Shown here: positions 34,147 to 42,582 of the stretch, in pieces
Numbering within the stretch: position 1 is the first letter of the stretch
Layout of the letters: each line of letters begins with the position of its first letter
Origin: Betaproteobacteria bacterium
Lineage (GTDB): Bacteria > Pseudomonadota > Gammaproteobacteria > Burkholderiales > Casimicrobiaceae
Assembly: GCA_013298695.1 (NCBI GenBank)
Contig: JAAFIS010000003.1
Location: forward strand, 1-64,000
Length of the DNA stretch: 64,000 bases
Reading direction: 5' to 3'
Notes under the pieces: generated by a model
What the model saw: only the letters and a program-made list of their open reading frames with translations
The model's database searches: none
What the model was told of the DNA's origin: nothing
Program-made: the position numbers and the translations under genes

Positions 34147-34467
34147 ATGAAACCTTACGCATTACTTCTCCCGCTCATTTTGTTGCCGTTCGCCGCACAC
34201 GCTCGCGACCCCGTCGCAGGCAAAACCAACGCCGCACGAGTCCGCAACGTTTGCCACGGTGCTAATGGTCTCAGCAGCTTACCGAACGCGCCGCATCTCG
34301 CGGGCCAACCGGCGATTTACTTCACCGAACAAATGAAGGCCTACAAAAACGGCAATCGCAAAAACGAGGCGATGGCCGTGATCGCCAAATCGCTTACAGA
34401 TGCGGAGATCGACAATCTCGCCGTGCTGTCTGGATCAATCAAAGTTACCGTTGAGATGTCGAAGTAA
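34147..34467 (+). CDS. Cytochrome c-like protein with a broken haem motif
   Basis: A 106-residue class I cytochrome c-like protein with a signal peptide (to AAHA). The motif region reads RVRNVCHGANG where the family has CxxCHG: the first cysteine is Arg (CGC instead of TGC). His and the second Cys remain. Further blocks are normal (NAPHLAGQPAIYFTEQMKAYKNG, with a typical distal region in MAVIAKSLTDAEIDNLA). A single-Cys c-haem attachment is possible but rare; otherwise the protein may be a haem-less remnant. It stands 41 nt before the TonB receptor gene and may be co-transcribed with it. Confidence 0.75.
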   Translation: MKPYALLLPLILLPFAAHARDPVAGKTNAARVRNVCHGANGLSSLPNAPHLAGQPAIYFTEQMKAYKNGNRKNEAMAVIAKSLTDAEIDNLAVLSGSIKVTVEMSK

Positions 34468-34508
34468 CGCATCTCGCGTATCAATCAGCAACAAGCTACA
34501 TTCGACGC

Positions 34509-36620
34509 ATGAAACCACATTTTCTCGCCGTAATTTTTGTTTCGACTTCGTGCAGCGCACTGTTTGCACAACAACGGGTTGAACCCGTCGTAGTGACGGC
34601 AACACGGAGCGCAGCGAATCCTTTCGATATTCCGGCATCGGTGGACGTCGTCGATGGCGACACGTTGCGCACGGGACAACTGCAGGTCAATCTCTCCGAA
34701 ACGCTCGCACGCATTCCCGGCATCAACGTACAAAACCGCAGCAACTACGCGCAGGATTTGCAAATCTCTTCACGCGGCTACGGCGCGCGCGCGAGCTTCG
34801 GCGTGCGTGGCATCAAAGTGTTGATCGATGGCATTCCCGCGAGCGCACCCGATGGTGCGGGGCAAGTCTCATCGTTCGCGCTCTCGTCTGCGGAGCGCGT
34901 GGAGGTATTACGAGGACCTTTCTCCGCGCTCTATGGCAATGCGTCCGGCGGCGTGATTCAACTCATCAGTGAAGCACCACCGAAGAAAACGACATTTGCT
35001 TTGAGTGGGGCTGTGTCCGCGAACGATACCTATCGCATCGGCGTGCGCGGCGGTTTCGCCGCGGGCGATGCAGGCGGCGTCACGCTCGATGCTTCACGTT
35101 TTGAAACCGATGGTTTCCGCCCGCAAAGTGCCGCGCGTCGCGATCTGTTCAACGCGAAAGGCGAATGGAAGTTCGGCGATCACGCGTTTGCACTGCTCGT
35201 GAACAGCGTGAACATGCCCGATGCACAAGATGCGCTCGGCCTCACGCGGGCGCAGCTCGACGCCAATCCCGATCAAACGGCAAGTGTCGCCACGCAATTC
35301 AATACGCGCAAAACCACGCGACAATCGCAACTCGGTGGCACCTGGCGCTGGAAAGCGAGCGACACATTCAATGTTGATGCGATGAGCTACATCGGCACGC
35401 GCGACGTCACGCAATTTCAATCGATCGCTACCGCCGCGCAAGGATCACCCACGCATCCCGGCGGCGTCATCGATTTTTCTCGCGATTTTGTCGGCGCCGA
35501 CTTGCGTATGAGCAACGTGTGGCGCATGAGTCCAGGCGCGTTGAAACTCACCGCTGGTGTGTCACACGACAAACAAGATGAGGATCGCAAGGGCTTTCAA
35601 AACTTCACGGGTACAGGCATTTCTCAAGTGCTCGGCGTCGTTGGCGCATTGAAGCGCGATGAAGACAATCGTCTCACCGCAAACGACGTATTCGCGCAGG
35701 CCGATTGGCAAAGCGATTTCGTGAATGCATTTATCGGCGCGCGACATTCGCAACTCAAAATGCGCTCGACTGATCGCTACATCGTGGCGGGCAATCCCAA
35801 CGACAGCGGCGCGCTTAGCTTTTCAGCCACAACGCCTGTGATTGGCGCGAGCTTCAAGATATTGCCCGCGCTGCGTGTGTACGCGAGCGCGGGTCGCGGG
35901 TTCGAAACGCCCACGTTCAATGAAGCCGCCTACCGCGCGGGCGGTCAAACCGGACTCAATTTCGATTTGAAATCCGCCACCAGCAAAAACGCTGAACTCG
36001 GCGTCAAGTGGCGCAACGGCCAAGGCGTGAACGCGACGCTCGCACTATTCCGCTCAGAAACAAACAACGAAATTGCACCGCTCACCAACAGTGGCGGCCG
36101 CAGCGTATTCCGCAACGTCGGCCGCACGCTACGCGAAGGCGTGGAAGCAACTTTCTCGATGCCGATCAGCGAGCGCATTGATGTCTATGCAAGTGCAAAC
36201 ACGATAGATGCGAAATATCGTGACGCCTTCCTCGCCTGCGGCGCACCGCCTTGCACCACGCCCAATATCGCCGTCGCCGCGGGCGCGAAGATTCCCGGCG
36301 TACCGAAGCAGCAAGCGTTTTTCGAACTGCGTGCGAGACCGTTTGACGGCTTTACCGCATCGATTGAATTGCAACATCAAGGCCGCATTTACGCGAACGA
36401 CACCAACACCGAATCGGCGAAACCCGCAACGCTTTTGAACGCGATGATTGCCTATCGCAAATCGTTCGGCGCGATGGACTGGACGACCAGCGTGCGCGTG
36501 GAAAACCTGAGCGATAAACGCGATGCATCCACAGTGATCGTGAACGAAGCGAACGGCAGATTTTTTGAGCCGCGTCCGCCGAGGAATTGGCTGCTTTCTG
36601 TTGAGGGGCGCTGGCGATAG
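34509..36620 (+). CDS. TonB-dependent outer-membrane receptor
   Basis: A 703-residue receptor with a signal peptide (to LFAQQ) and an N-terminal TonB box-like region (VEPVVVTATR). The plug domain (SVDVVDGDTLR...LSETLARIPGINVQNR...VEVLRGPFSALYGNASGGVI) precedes a 22-strand-type barrel with a C-terminal aromatic end (LLSVEGRWR). Such receptors take up iron-chelates, cobalamin or other compounds; the substrate is not evident. The cytochrome-like gene lies 41 nt upstream. No siderophore or TonB/ExbBD gene is adjacent. Confidence 0.93.
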   Translation: MKPHFLAVIFVSTSCSALFAQQRVEPVVVTATRSAANPFDIPASVDVVDGDTLRTGQLQVNLSETLARIPGINVQNRSNYAQDLQISSRGYGARASFGVRGIKVLIDGIPASAPDGAGQVSSFALSSAERVEVLRGPFSALYGNASGGVIQLISEAPPKKTTFALSGAVSANDTYRIGVRGGFAAGDAGGVTLDASRFETDGFRPQSAARRDLFNAKGEWKFGDHAFALLVNSVNMPDAQDALGLTRAQLDANPDQTASVATQFNTRKTTRQSQLGGTWRWKASDTFNVDAMSYIGTRDVTQFQSIATAAQGSPTHPGGVIDFSRDFVGADLRMSNVWRMSPGALKLTAGVSHDKQDEDRKGFQNFTGTGISQVLGVVGALKRDEDNRLTANDVFAQADWQSDFVNAFIGARHSQLKMRSTDRYIVAGNPNDSGALSFSATTPVIGASFKILPALRVYASAGRGFETPTFNEAAYRAGGQTGLNFDLKSATSKNAELGVKWRNGQGVNATLALFRSETNNEIAPLTNSGGRSVFRNVGRTLREGVEATFSMPISERIDVYASANTIDAKYRDAFLACGAPPCTTPNIAVAAGAKIPGVPKQQAFFELRARPFDGFTASIELQHQGRIYANDTNTESAKPATLLNAMIAYRKSFGAMDWTTSVRVENLSDKRDASTVIVNEANGRFFEPRPPRNWLLSVEGRWR

Positions 36621-36655
36621 CTTCGCACAGAGTGAGGTCAGCTACGTTCACGTTC

Positions 36656-36739
36656 GCTCGACAGCATTGGGCAAAATAAATGAAAAATGCGCTTATCAAA
36701 AATGCAGCAAACAAGCGCTGTCGCCCAATTAAAATGGGT
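36656..36739. repeat. Paired-hairpin 64-nt element, copy 5
   Basis: ATTGGGC at 36666-36672 and GCCCAAT at 36723-36729 span exactly 64 nt. The left hairpin is GCTCGACAGCATTGGGC, the right one GCCCAATTAAAATGGGT. It lies between two convergent genes, so it is not tied to a promoter here. Confidence 0.8.
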
Positions 36740-36753
36740 GACGACTCGAAAAG

Positions 36754-37752
36754 TTAATAGAACTTTTTATCCCGCAATAACGCGTCAATTTGCTTCTTTG
36801 CCGCCTCGCGCGCTTCCGGATTCGGGCCGACCGTCACGCCTTTTTCAGCGCCGTTCACGCCGTTGGGCACGTCTTTCCGCACACGGATTTTTCCGTTCGG
36901 ATTATCGAAATCGTGAAAGGCGTCAGCGAAGGTGGTGATCGTTGCCGGCAGTTTGTTTTCTTGCAAGGTTTTCACCCACGCTTTGCACGGAGCCGCCGGC
37001 GTCCAATCGTCGGACTCGCCGATGAGCAAGGTGAGCGGCGACGAAAGTTTCGGCGCACGCGCCGACATCATGTAGCTGGTGCAGCCCGGATAAAACGAAA
37101 TGGCGTGTGCGAAATTCGTATCGCCTGCGGATTTGAGCGGCTCACTCCCCTCGCCCTTCGGGAGAGGGGTTGGGGGTGAGGGGCTGAGCGTTCCATTGTT
37201 CGTCTTGTTCGAACGCTCAGCGGTGATCGTCGCGAGCACCGTGCCGCCGCCGTGTGACCAGCCCCAAATAACGAGCTTTGATGCATCAACATCGTTGCGC
37301 TCGGTCAACCATTGCTTCGTCGCGAACACATCATTCACACGATCCGATTGCTTGAGGGTGCGTGTTGAAAATTTCTGCGTGCAAATCTCTTCGTAACCGC
37401 GTGAGGTGAAACTTTCGGGATACACAACGATGAAACCGCGCTCCACGAGCCAATCTTTCCACATCGTGTGGCGCGCGTTCAACTTGCCGTTTGCGCCAAC
37501 GCCGCCGCAACCGTGCAACATGATCGCGGCGGGGCGCATTTCTGGTTTTTTTGATTCCGCTTTTGAGTCGGATTTGTTTTCAGATTTCGCGGACGCCGCT
37601 TCTACCTTTGTCTCCGGCACGAAGAGCTGCGCGCGTAACGTCTTTCCATCGCCCAAATGTGGCGCGGGGATTGCGACGATCTCTGCATACGCCGTCGACA
37701 AGCACAGAAAAACTGAAGTGAGAACGAGGTTGATCGTATTGCAAGTTTTCAT
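36754..37752 (-). CDS. Secreted dienelactone-hydrolase-like protein with in-frame repeat insertion
   Basis: A 332-residue alpha/beta hydrolase with a signal peptide (to TAYA). It contains GCGGVGANG as the oxyanion-loop region, GWSHGG nucleophile elbow with Ser166, and a C-terminal DAFHDFDNP with the likely His. A charged Ala/Ser/Lys-rich linker lies at about 51-70. Oddity: residues 189-203 (LSPSPPTPLPKGEGS) are encoded by a REP-like palindrome and separate ITAERSNKT from TNFAHAISFYPGC, so the repeat was tolerated as an in-frame insertion in a loop. Confidence 0.82.
   Translation of the reverse strand: MKTCNTINLVLTSVFLCLSTAYAEIVAIPAPHLGDGKTLRAQLFVPETKVEAASAKSENKSDSKAESKKPEMRPAAIMLHGCGGVGANGKLNARHTMWKDWLVERGFIVVYPESFTSRGYEEICTQKFSTRTLKQSDRVNDVFATKQWLTERNDVDASKLVIWGWSHGGGTVLATITAERSNKTNNGTLSPSPPTPLPKGEGSEPLKSAGDTNFAHAISFYPGCTSYMMSARAPKLSSPLTLLIGESDDWTPAAPCKAWVKTLQENKLPATITTFADAFHDFDNPNGKIRVRKDVPNGVNGAEKGVTVGPNPEAREAAKKQIDALLRDKKFY
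37147..37183. repeat. REP-like palindrome inside a coding region
   Basis: CCCCTCGCCCTTCGGGAGAG followed by GGGTTGGGGGTGAGGGG forms an imperfect palindrome found intergenically in many proteobacteria. Here it lies in frame within the hydrolase gene, giving the residues LSPSPPTPLPKGEGS. Confidence 0.75.
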
Positions 37753-37826
37753 TTGCGCATACTAAACGTAGCAACGCCGTACGCATGAAATTCTGTCGCC
37801 GTTTTCGTAACGAGTTGCAAACGGCG

Positions 37827-38255
37827 TTAAACCAACACCGTATCCACCTCCGGCGGCAATTCACGCGGCTTACGATCCGCGCCAATCGCCACATACGTCA
37901 ATTCCGCCTCGGTCACCTTCGCCACCGTGTGTCCGCGATCACGCTCGGCATACACCTCGACATCGACCGTAATCGAGGTGCGCCCGACACGTTTTACCGA
38001 CGCATAAAAGCTCACCACATCGCCAATCTGCACCGGTTGCTTAAACACGAATTGATTCACCGCGACCGTTGCGATGCGCCCACGCGCGCGCCGATGCGCG
38101 GGAATGCTGCCCGCCAGATCGACCTGCGACATGATCCAGCCGCCAAAAATATCGCCGTTGGCATTCGCGTCAGCAGGCATCGGGATCACGCGCAGCGCGA
38201 CTTCTTTATCGGTGGGGAGCGAAGGCCGGGTAGCGCTGGATTCGGTCATGGACAT
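37827..38255 (-). CDS. Acyl-CoA thioesterase, YciA-type hotdog protein
   Basis: A 142-residue hotdog-fold thioesterase: ALRVIPMPADANANGDIFGGWIMSQVDLAGSIPA contains the catalytic Asn-x-x-Gly-Asp-Ile-Phe-Gly-Gly-Trp block. RIATVAVNQFVFKQPVQIGDVVSFYASVKRVG and SITVDVEVYAE follow, matching YciA. It hydrolyses acyl-CoA to the free acid and CoA in the cytosol. It is a single gene; the next (38556) is on the opposite strand. Confidence 0.9.
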   Translation of the reverse strand: MSMTESSATRPSLPTDKEVALRVIPMPADANANGDIFGGWIMSQVDLAGSIPAHRRARGRIATVAVNQFVFKQPVQIGDVVSFYASVKRVGRTSITVDVEVYAERDRGHTVAKVTEAELTYVAIGADRKPRELPPEVDTVLV

Positions 38256-38555
38256 AGCCTGTTCTCTTGCAAAATTGCAACTGATTATCCGACAGGTGAT
38301 TCAACGCTGCGATGAAGCGCGTAGCGCAGAGCGGTAAACGCTTGCGCGTTGCCGCAGCGAGCAGATGCACGCTTGTGCTGTCTGGTTGCCGAAATGGCGC
38401 ACTCCGCTTCGAGTGTTGGGAGATTGCCGAGGTTGGGGCTAGACGACCACCATCCGATACGTCAAAATTTAATGAAGAAAGCAATTCCGCAGACCAGCTC
38501 GCAGAATTGAAATCCTAAAACAGCGACTTGTACTGGATGAGGGGAGTGGATCACC
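38256..38555. other. Intergenic region, 300 nt
   Basis: No gene found. It contains dyad elements such as CGCTGCG / CGCAGCG near 38300-38360 and is otherwise unremarkable. It separates the divergent thioesterase and the dockerin-like gene, so promoters for both are expected here. Confidence 0.4.
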
Positions 38556-40043
38556 GTGTTCAATCCGTGGCGGCGCGAGATGTGGCAATGCGCGCGCACC
38601 GCGTGCGCGGTGATATCTCTCGCACTTTTCTGCTGCGCCTCTATCGGCATCGCCGCGCCGCCGACGGTGGGCGGCGCGACGGTGTCTGGCCTGCCCATTG
38701 AAAATCTTCGGGTTATCGATGACGACATCATCCCCATGATGGGTTCGTTGGCGATCCATGGCGCCGACGCCATGACGTGGGGTGAATATTCGTTTTGGAT
38801 GGCGCAACACGAATCACTTCAATCGAATCGCGCGGCGACGGTGCTGCAGTCGATCTACGACCGACCATCGAGTCGCGCGAACTTCCCCTCTTTCTTTCTG
38901 AACTCTGAAATTGCCACCAAGCTCATCGAAAACATTTACAGCAACACGCCGAGCGACGCTGCGGTGCTGTTTTGGACATCACGGCTGAACGCGTACTCGA
39001 GCGATCCGCAGATTAGCCTGCGCCCGTTGGCAAAAGGCCGGCTGATCTATGACATGGTGACGAATGCGCTCGGAGTGGCCAACTCCGACCCCAACGCGGG
39101 GCAGTTCAGCCGTCGATTGAACGCAGCGCTCGTTATGAAAAAAGAAACGGACACTGGAGCCGAGCGCAACGATCAAACTGCGACGACCGCCGCAATCTTC
39201 AACGCGTCGCGGCCCCGCTTACTAACAATTACTAACGATGTCGCGACCTACAACGCAGCGCTCACGCCGCTTGCGCGCTTGAACTGGGTGATCGACCAGT
39301 CGGCTATTCCGGCTAGCGCCACCTACGATGCTGAAACCGGGCTTCTCTCCGTTTCAGGCACCGAGCTCATCGCGCTAGCAGACCCTGACAATGATATTGA
39401 CCTGTCGAAACTCACGCTCTACGGCGACGGCTCGCCGTATGCGCTAACTACCGCGCCCGTCGAAATTACCAACTCATCGAGCTTTCAGGTGCGGCTCAAC
39501 GCTGCGGATCGTATCGCCTTGCGCTCGCGCTTCAACCGAGACGGTACGGCGTCGAGCGGAAACGTCAAATATCTGCTCGCAGCGGCGCCAGGTTGGTCAG
39601 CGGCGCTCAGTGCAGCCCAGCCTCAGCCCGCGCTTACTGGCACCCGAATCACCGTTGTGAACAACGCGCCAGCCATCCTCAACATTGACCGAAGCGATGC
39701 GGCCACGCGCTACGACGCTGCGACCGACGGCGTTCTCTTGATGCGCTATCTGCTGGGTTTTCGCAATGCAGATCTGATCGCTAACGCCCGTGGCAACGGG
39801 GTAAACCTACGCGATGCGATACAAATTGAGAATCACATTTCTGCGTCGCTTGCCCTGTTAGATGTGGACGGCGACGGCCAAGCCCTTGCGTCAACAGACG
39901 GAGTGATGATTCTGCGGCGCTTACTCAATCCAGGTGCCGCCATCGGTAACGCTGCAGCCATGGCAACCCTCACCGCAAACGCAAAGCGCGGCACGCGAAC
40001 GGATGCGGAAGTGGTGAGCGCGATTGATGCGTTGAAACCGTAA
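38556..40043 (+). CDS. Secreted protein with DUF4214-like and dockerin-like parts
   Basis: A 495-residue protein, GTG start with a GGGGAG ribosome site. A signal segment (about 12-34) is followed by a region resembling DUF4214 (MTWGEYSFWMAQHESLQ...VLQSIYDRPSSR...FLNSEIATKLIENIYSNTPSDAAVLFWTSRL) that occurs on secreted or S-layer-like proteins. The end carries two EF-hand/dockerin-like repeats: one near 375-400 (ATDGVLLMRYLLGF) and one near 434-460 (DVDGDGQALASTDGVMILRR), separated by about 60 residues. They suggest a Ca-binding attachment module. No cohesin partner is in the window. Confidence 0.7.
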   Translation: MFNPWRREMWQCARTACAVISLALFCCASIGIAAPPTVGGATVSGLPIENLRVIDDDIIPMMGSLAIHGADAMTWGEYSFWMAQHESLQSNRAATVLQSIYDRPSSRANFPSFFLNSEIATKLIENIYSNTPSDAAVLFWTSRLNAYSSDPQISLRPLAKGRLIYDMVTNALGVANSDPNAGQFSRRLNAALVMKKETDTGAERNDQTATTAAIFNASRPRLLTITNDVATYNAALTPLARLNWVIDQSAIPASATYDAETGLLSVSGTELIALADPDNDIDLSKLTLYGDGSPYALTTAPVEITNSSSFQVRLNAADRIALRSRFNRDGTASSGNVKYLLAAAPGWSAALSAAQPQPALTGTRITVVNNAPAILNIDRSDAATRYDAATDGVLLMRYLLGFRNADLIANARGNGVNLRDAIQIENHISASLALLDVDGDGQALASTDGVMILRRLLNPGAAIGNAAAMATLTANAKRGTRTDAEVVSAIDALKP

Positions 40044-40065
40044 GCGAGAAACGCAATCGCCCCAC

Positions 40066-40093
40066 AAAAAAAGCCCGGCGAGCCGGGCTTTTT
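40066..40093. terminator. Bidirectional terminator
   Basis: AAAGCCCGGC and GCCGGGCTTT form a perfect stem around GA, with A-runs and T-runs on both sides. It ends the dockerin-like gene and the convergent peroxiredoxin gene. Confidence 0.9.
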
Positions 40094-40148
40094 CGTGTTT
40101 CCGTTTGCGCTCGTGCACCGCGTTTGCGGCCAGCCCGGGCGGCCTCGA

Positions 40149-40658
40149 CTAGCCGAGTTGCACCAGCATATTTTCAGCAAACGAGCAGTTCGGCGCGCCT
40201 ACGCCTTCAACGTTGACTTGCTTCACCACGCCGTCTTCGACAAGCAGCGAGAAACGCTGGCAACGCACGCCCATCCCTTTAGCAACGAGGTCAAGCTCCA
40301 GGCCAAGCGCTTTGGTGAACGCAGCGGAGCCATCGCCCAGCATGCGAATTTTGTCGCCGACTTTCTGCGATTGACCCCAAGCGCCCATCACAAAACCGTC
40401 GTTCACCGACATGCATACGATAGTGTCCACGCCTTTCGCTTTAAGCGCGTCGTAATTCTTTAAATAGCCGGGTACGTGTTGCGCTGAGCAAGTGGGTGTG
40501 TATGCGCCCGGCAAGCCAAAGATCACTACTTTTTTTCCGGCAGTTAGCGCTGTCATGTCGACGGGCGTCGGTGGCATCGGGCAGTTTTTCGCGTCGTCTT
40601 GGCCGACAGATTCGAACAGCGTACCTGCGGGAAGTTTGTCGCCGATTTTGATAGTCAT
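40149..40658 (-). CDS. Peroxiredoxin, Prx5 (AhpE/hybrid) type
   Basis: A 169-residue thiol peroxidase. The peroxidatic cysteine is Cys57 in PGAYTPTCSAQHVPGY, which carries the Prx Pro-x-x-x-Thr-x-x-Cys motif, and NDGFVMGAWGQSQK marks the Prx5 group. It reduces peroxides using glutathione or thioredoxin in the cytosol. Cys26 and Cys81-like positions could act as resolving residues, but this is not certain. It ends at the bidirectional terminator. A GCGTCGTCC-type repeat lies in the gap upstream. Confidence 0.93.
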   Translation of the reverse strand: MTIKIGDKLPAGTLFESVGQDDAKNCPMPPTPVDMTALTAGKKVVIFGLPGAYTPTCSAQHVPGYLKNYDALKAKGVDTIVCMSVNDGFVMGAWGQSQKVGDKIRMLGDGSAAFTKALGLELDLVAKGMGVRCQRFSLLVEDGVVKQVNVEGVGAPNCSFAENMLVQLG

Positions 40659-40769
40659 GATGTTTCCTTTGTCAGTGCGTCAAGCGCGAGAATGAAAAAG
40701 GACGTAGGTACGAGACACCGTTGAACCCGTTACTGCCAAGACGAAGCGCCGAAATCAACCATCGACATC

Positions 40770-40838
40770 TCGTCTTAGCTGCCGCAGGCAGCGTCGTCCT
40801 CTCGTCCTAGCCGCGACAGCGGCGACGTCCTTTTCGCG
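40770..40838. repeat. GCGTCGTCCTCTCGTCCTA-family repeat, third copy
   Basis: The 19-mer is at 40791-40809 and short G/C stems flank it (CTGCCGCAGGCAG, then CCGCGACAGCGG). CTCGTCTTAGC upstream and GACGTCCT downstream are also shared with the phnD-phnC inverted repeat. It is in the gap between peroxiredoxin and the HisN-type gene. Confidence 0.65.
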
Positions 40839-40873
40839 GCAAAAGCCGCGAATAGCAGAAAATTATCGTCGAT

Positions 40874-41680
40874 ATGAATTCCCCACTTCTGTACAAGGCC
40901 TTTGCCGAACATTTGGCCGACCTCGCGCGCCCCATTGCGCGGCGTTATTTCCGCTCCGATTTGAAGGTGATCGACAAGCCGGATGCAACACCTGTCACGC
41001 TCGCCGACATGGAAATCGAGGCGCGCCTGCGCGAGGAAATCGGCAAAACCTATCCCGAGCACGGCGTTTTGGGCGAAGAAGAAGATCCGAAAAACATCGA
41101 TGCGGAATACGTGTGGGTGATCGATCCGATTGATGGCACCAAGGCGTTCACCGTCGGCAAACCGCAGTTCGGTACGTTGGTTGGTTTGTGTAGAAACGGC
41201 GAGCCGATCATCGGCGTGATCGATCAAGCGATCACCGATGAGCGCTGGACGGGGGTGAAAGGCGAGGGCGCGTGGTTTAACGGCGCGCCGCTGCGGCGCG
41301 ATGCGAGCGGGCACTTACTGCCAGGCAAACATACTAAACCACTCAAAGAAACGATAGTTCTTGCAACTAGCCCGAGCATTTTTGAGGGGACAAATACAGA
41401 CGCTTTAGCCCAATTGAAGCGGGCGAGCAAGGGTTTTTATTGGGGAGGAGATTGTTACAATTTCGCCTTAGTTGCCCAAGGTTGTGCGGCGTTAGTTGTT
41501 GAAGCTGGGCTAAAAACAGTTGACTTCATCGCGCTCGTCAATCCGATTATCGAAGCCGGTGGCCACGTTTGCGATTTCAACGGCAAACCGCTCACGATGG
41601 CGAGCGACGGCACCATCATCGCCGCTGCAACGCAAGCGCTCGCCGATGAAGTGCTTGCCATGATTCACTCCACGCGCTGA
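40874..41680 (+). CDS. hisN: Inositol monophosphatase-family phosphatase, HisN-like
   Basis: A 268-residue magnesium-dependent phosphatase. Metal ligands are in LGEEED (Glu68-Glu69), DPIDGTKAF (Asp84, Asp87) and WGGDCYNFALVAQG (Asp193). The last block and FIALVNPIIEAGG favour the histidinol-phosphatase (HisN) subgroup over IMPA, but this is not certain. Between about 41340 and 41530 the coding DNA is AT-richer than around it and uses TTA, GTT and ACA codons, with hairpin words (GCCCAATTGAAGCGGGC at 41408-41424). The glycosyltransferase-like gene begins 3 nt after the stop. Confidence 0.85.
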   Translation: MNSPLLYKAFAEHLADLARPIARRYFRSDLKVIDKPDATPVTLADMEIEARLREEIGKTYPEHGVLGEEEDPKNIDAEYVWVIDPIDGTKAFTVGKPQFGTLVGLCRNGEPIIGVIDQAITDERWTGVKGEGAWFNGAPLRRDASGHLLPGKHTKPLKETIVLATSPSIFEGTNTDALAQLKRASKGFYWGGDCYNFALVAQGCAALVVEAGLKTVDFIALVNPIIEAGGHVCDFNGKPLTMASDGTIIAAATQALADEVLAMIHSTR

Positions 41681-41683
41681 TTG

Positions 41684-42571
41684 ATGCCGACACCGCAGCT
41701 CATTTCAACGCTGTCTGAACTGCCCAAGTTCGATACGGTCGCCTTCATCATCGGGATCGATACGCGAATTTTCACCACGCTCGCTGCGGTAAGCGCCGCA
41801 CGCCATCTTGCAGTTCCGCTTTTGCTAATCGACGGCTATTCCAACGACGGCAGCTTCGAGACGCTGCGATCGCTCGACTTGCCTACGACAAGCTATTTGG
41901 TTCGCATGGAGCGTCGCGTTCACGGACTCCTCATTGATCTTTTGATGTGGCAGTTAAACGCCAAGCGCGTGTTGCTCATCGATTCCGATGTTGAAGTGAA
42001 ATCGCCCGCTGCGTTTAACGCGATGACTGCATCGCTGGAGGCCGAAAAAACGAACGACCCGATCCTTTGGGGCGCAGGCTACGCACACGGCGATCACGAC
42101 ATGGCGAGCGATGGTATGCCGCACGCCTGGTTTCCAAAGCGGCCGTGGATTCCGTTTGCGCTGTTTGATCGCGCGCGTTGCGTTGAAATGCTCAACGCAA
42201 AATCGTCGTTTGAAGCGAAGCACATTGGGAACGAATTTCGAGGATCGTGGATCGCAAATTTGCTCGTGAAACGTGCGTACTTCACGCGAACACAGCGTTG
42301 GGCATTGTCTGTACTCGCACCGTTTCGCGGCGAGCGGCGCGGTCAGCGCGCAGCGTTCTACATCTACGACACTGGCGCGCTAATTTACGAGGCAGCCGAA
42401 TCGCGCAGCTGGACATTCGCCGATATCGGCGGCACGTTGATCGCTGAGAGCGTGGCGCATTACGACGGCGCCACCCGAAGCGCAGAGCGCTCACGTTGGC
42501 AAGGCCATAGCGATGCTGAATTGCGATTACTCGATACGCTTCGTACGCAGTACGCCGTTGAGCTAAGCTAG
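41684..42571 (+). CDS. Glycosyltransferase-like protein (GT-A type, role unclear)
   Basis: A 295-residue protein of unknown exact family. It starts with a Rossmann-like half (FDTVAFIIGIDTRIFTTL), then DGYSNDGSFETL and LLIDSDVEV with an Asp-x-Asp (Asp100, Asp102), the metal-binding motif of GT-A transferases. A later part is rich in aromatic and basic residues. The context (hisN-like phosphatase before, Wzm/Wzt exporter after) fits surface polysaccharide synthesis. It is 3 nt after hisN, so probably in the same operon. Confidence 0.6.
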   Translation: MPTPQLISTLSELPKFDTVAFIIGIDTRIFTTLAAVSAARHLAVPLLLIDGYSNDGSFETLRSLDLPTTSYLVRMERRVHGLLIDLLMWQLNAKRVLLIDSDVEVKSPAAFNAMTASLEAEKTNDPILWGAGYAHGDHDMASDGMPHAWFPKRPWIPFALFDRARCVEMLNAKSSFEAKHIGNEFRGSWIANLLVKRAYFTRTQRWALSVLAPFRGERRGQRAAFYIYDTGALIYEAAESRSWTFADIGGTLIAESVAHYDGATRSAERSRWQGHSDAELRLLDTLRTQYAVELS

Positions 42572-42582
42572 ATCGTGACCAT

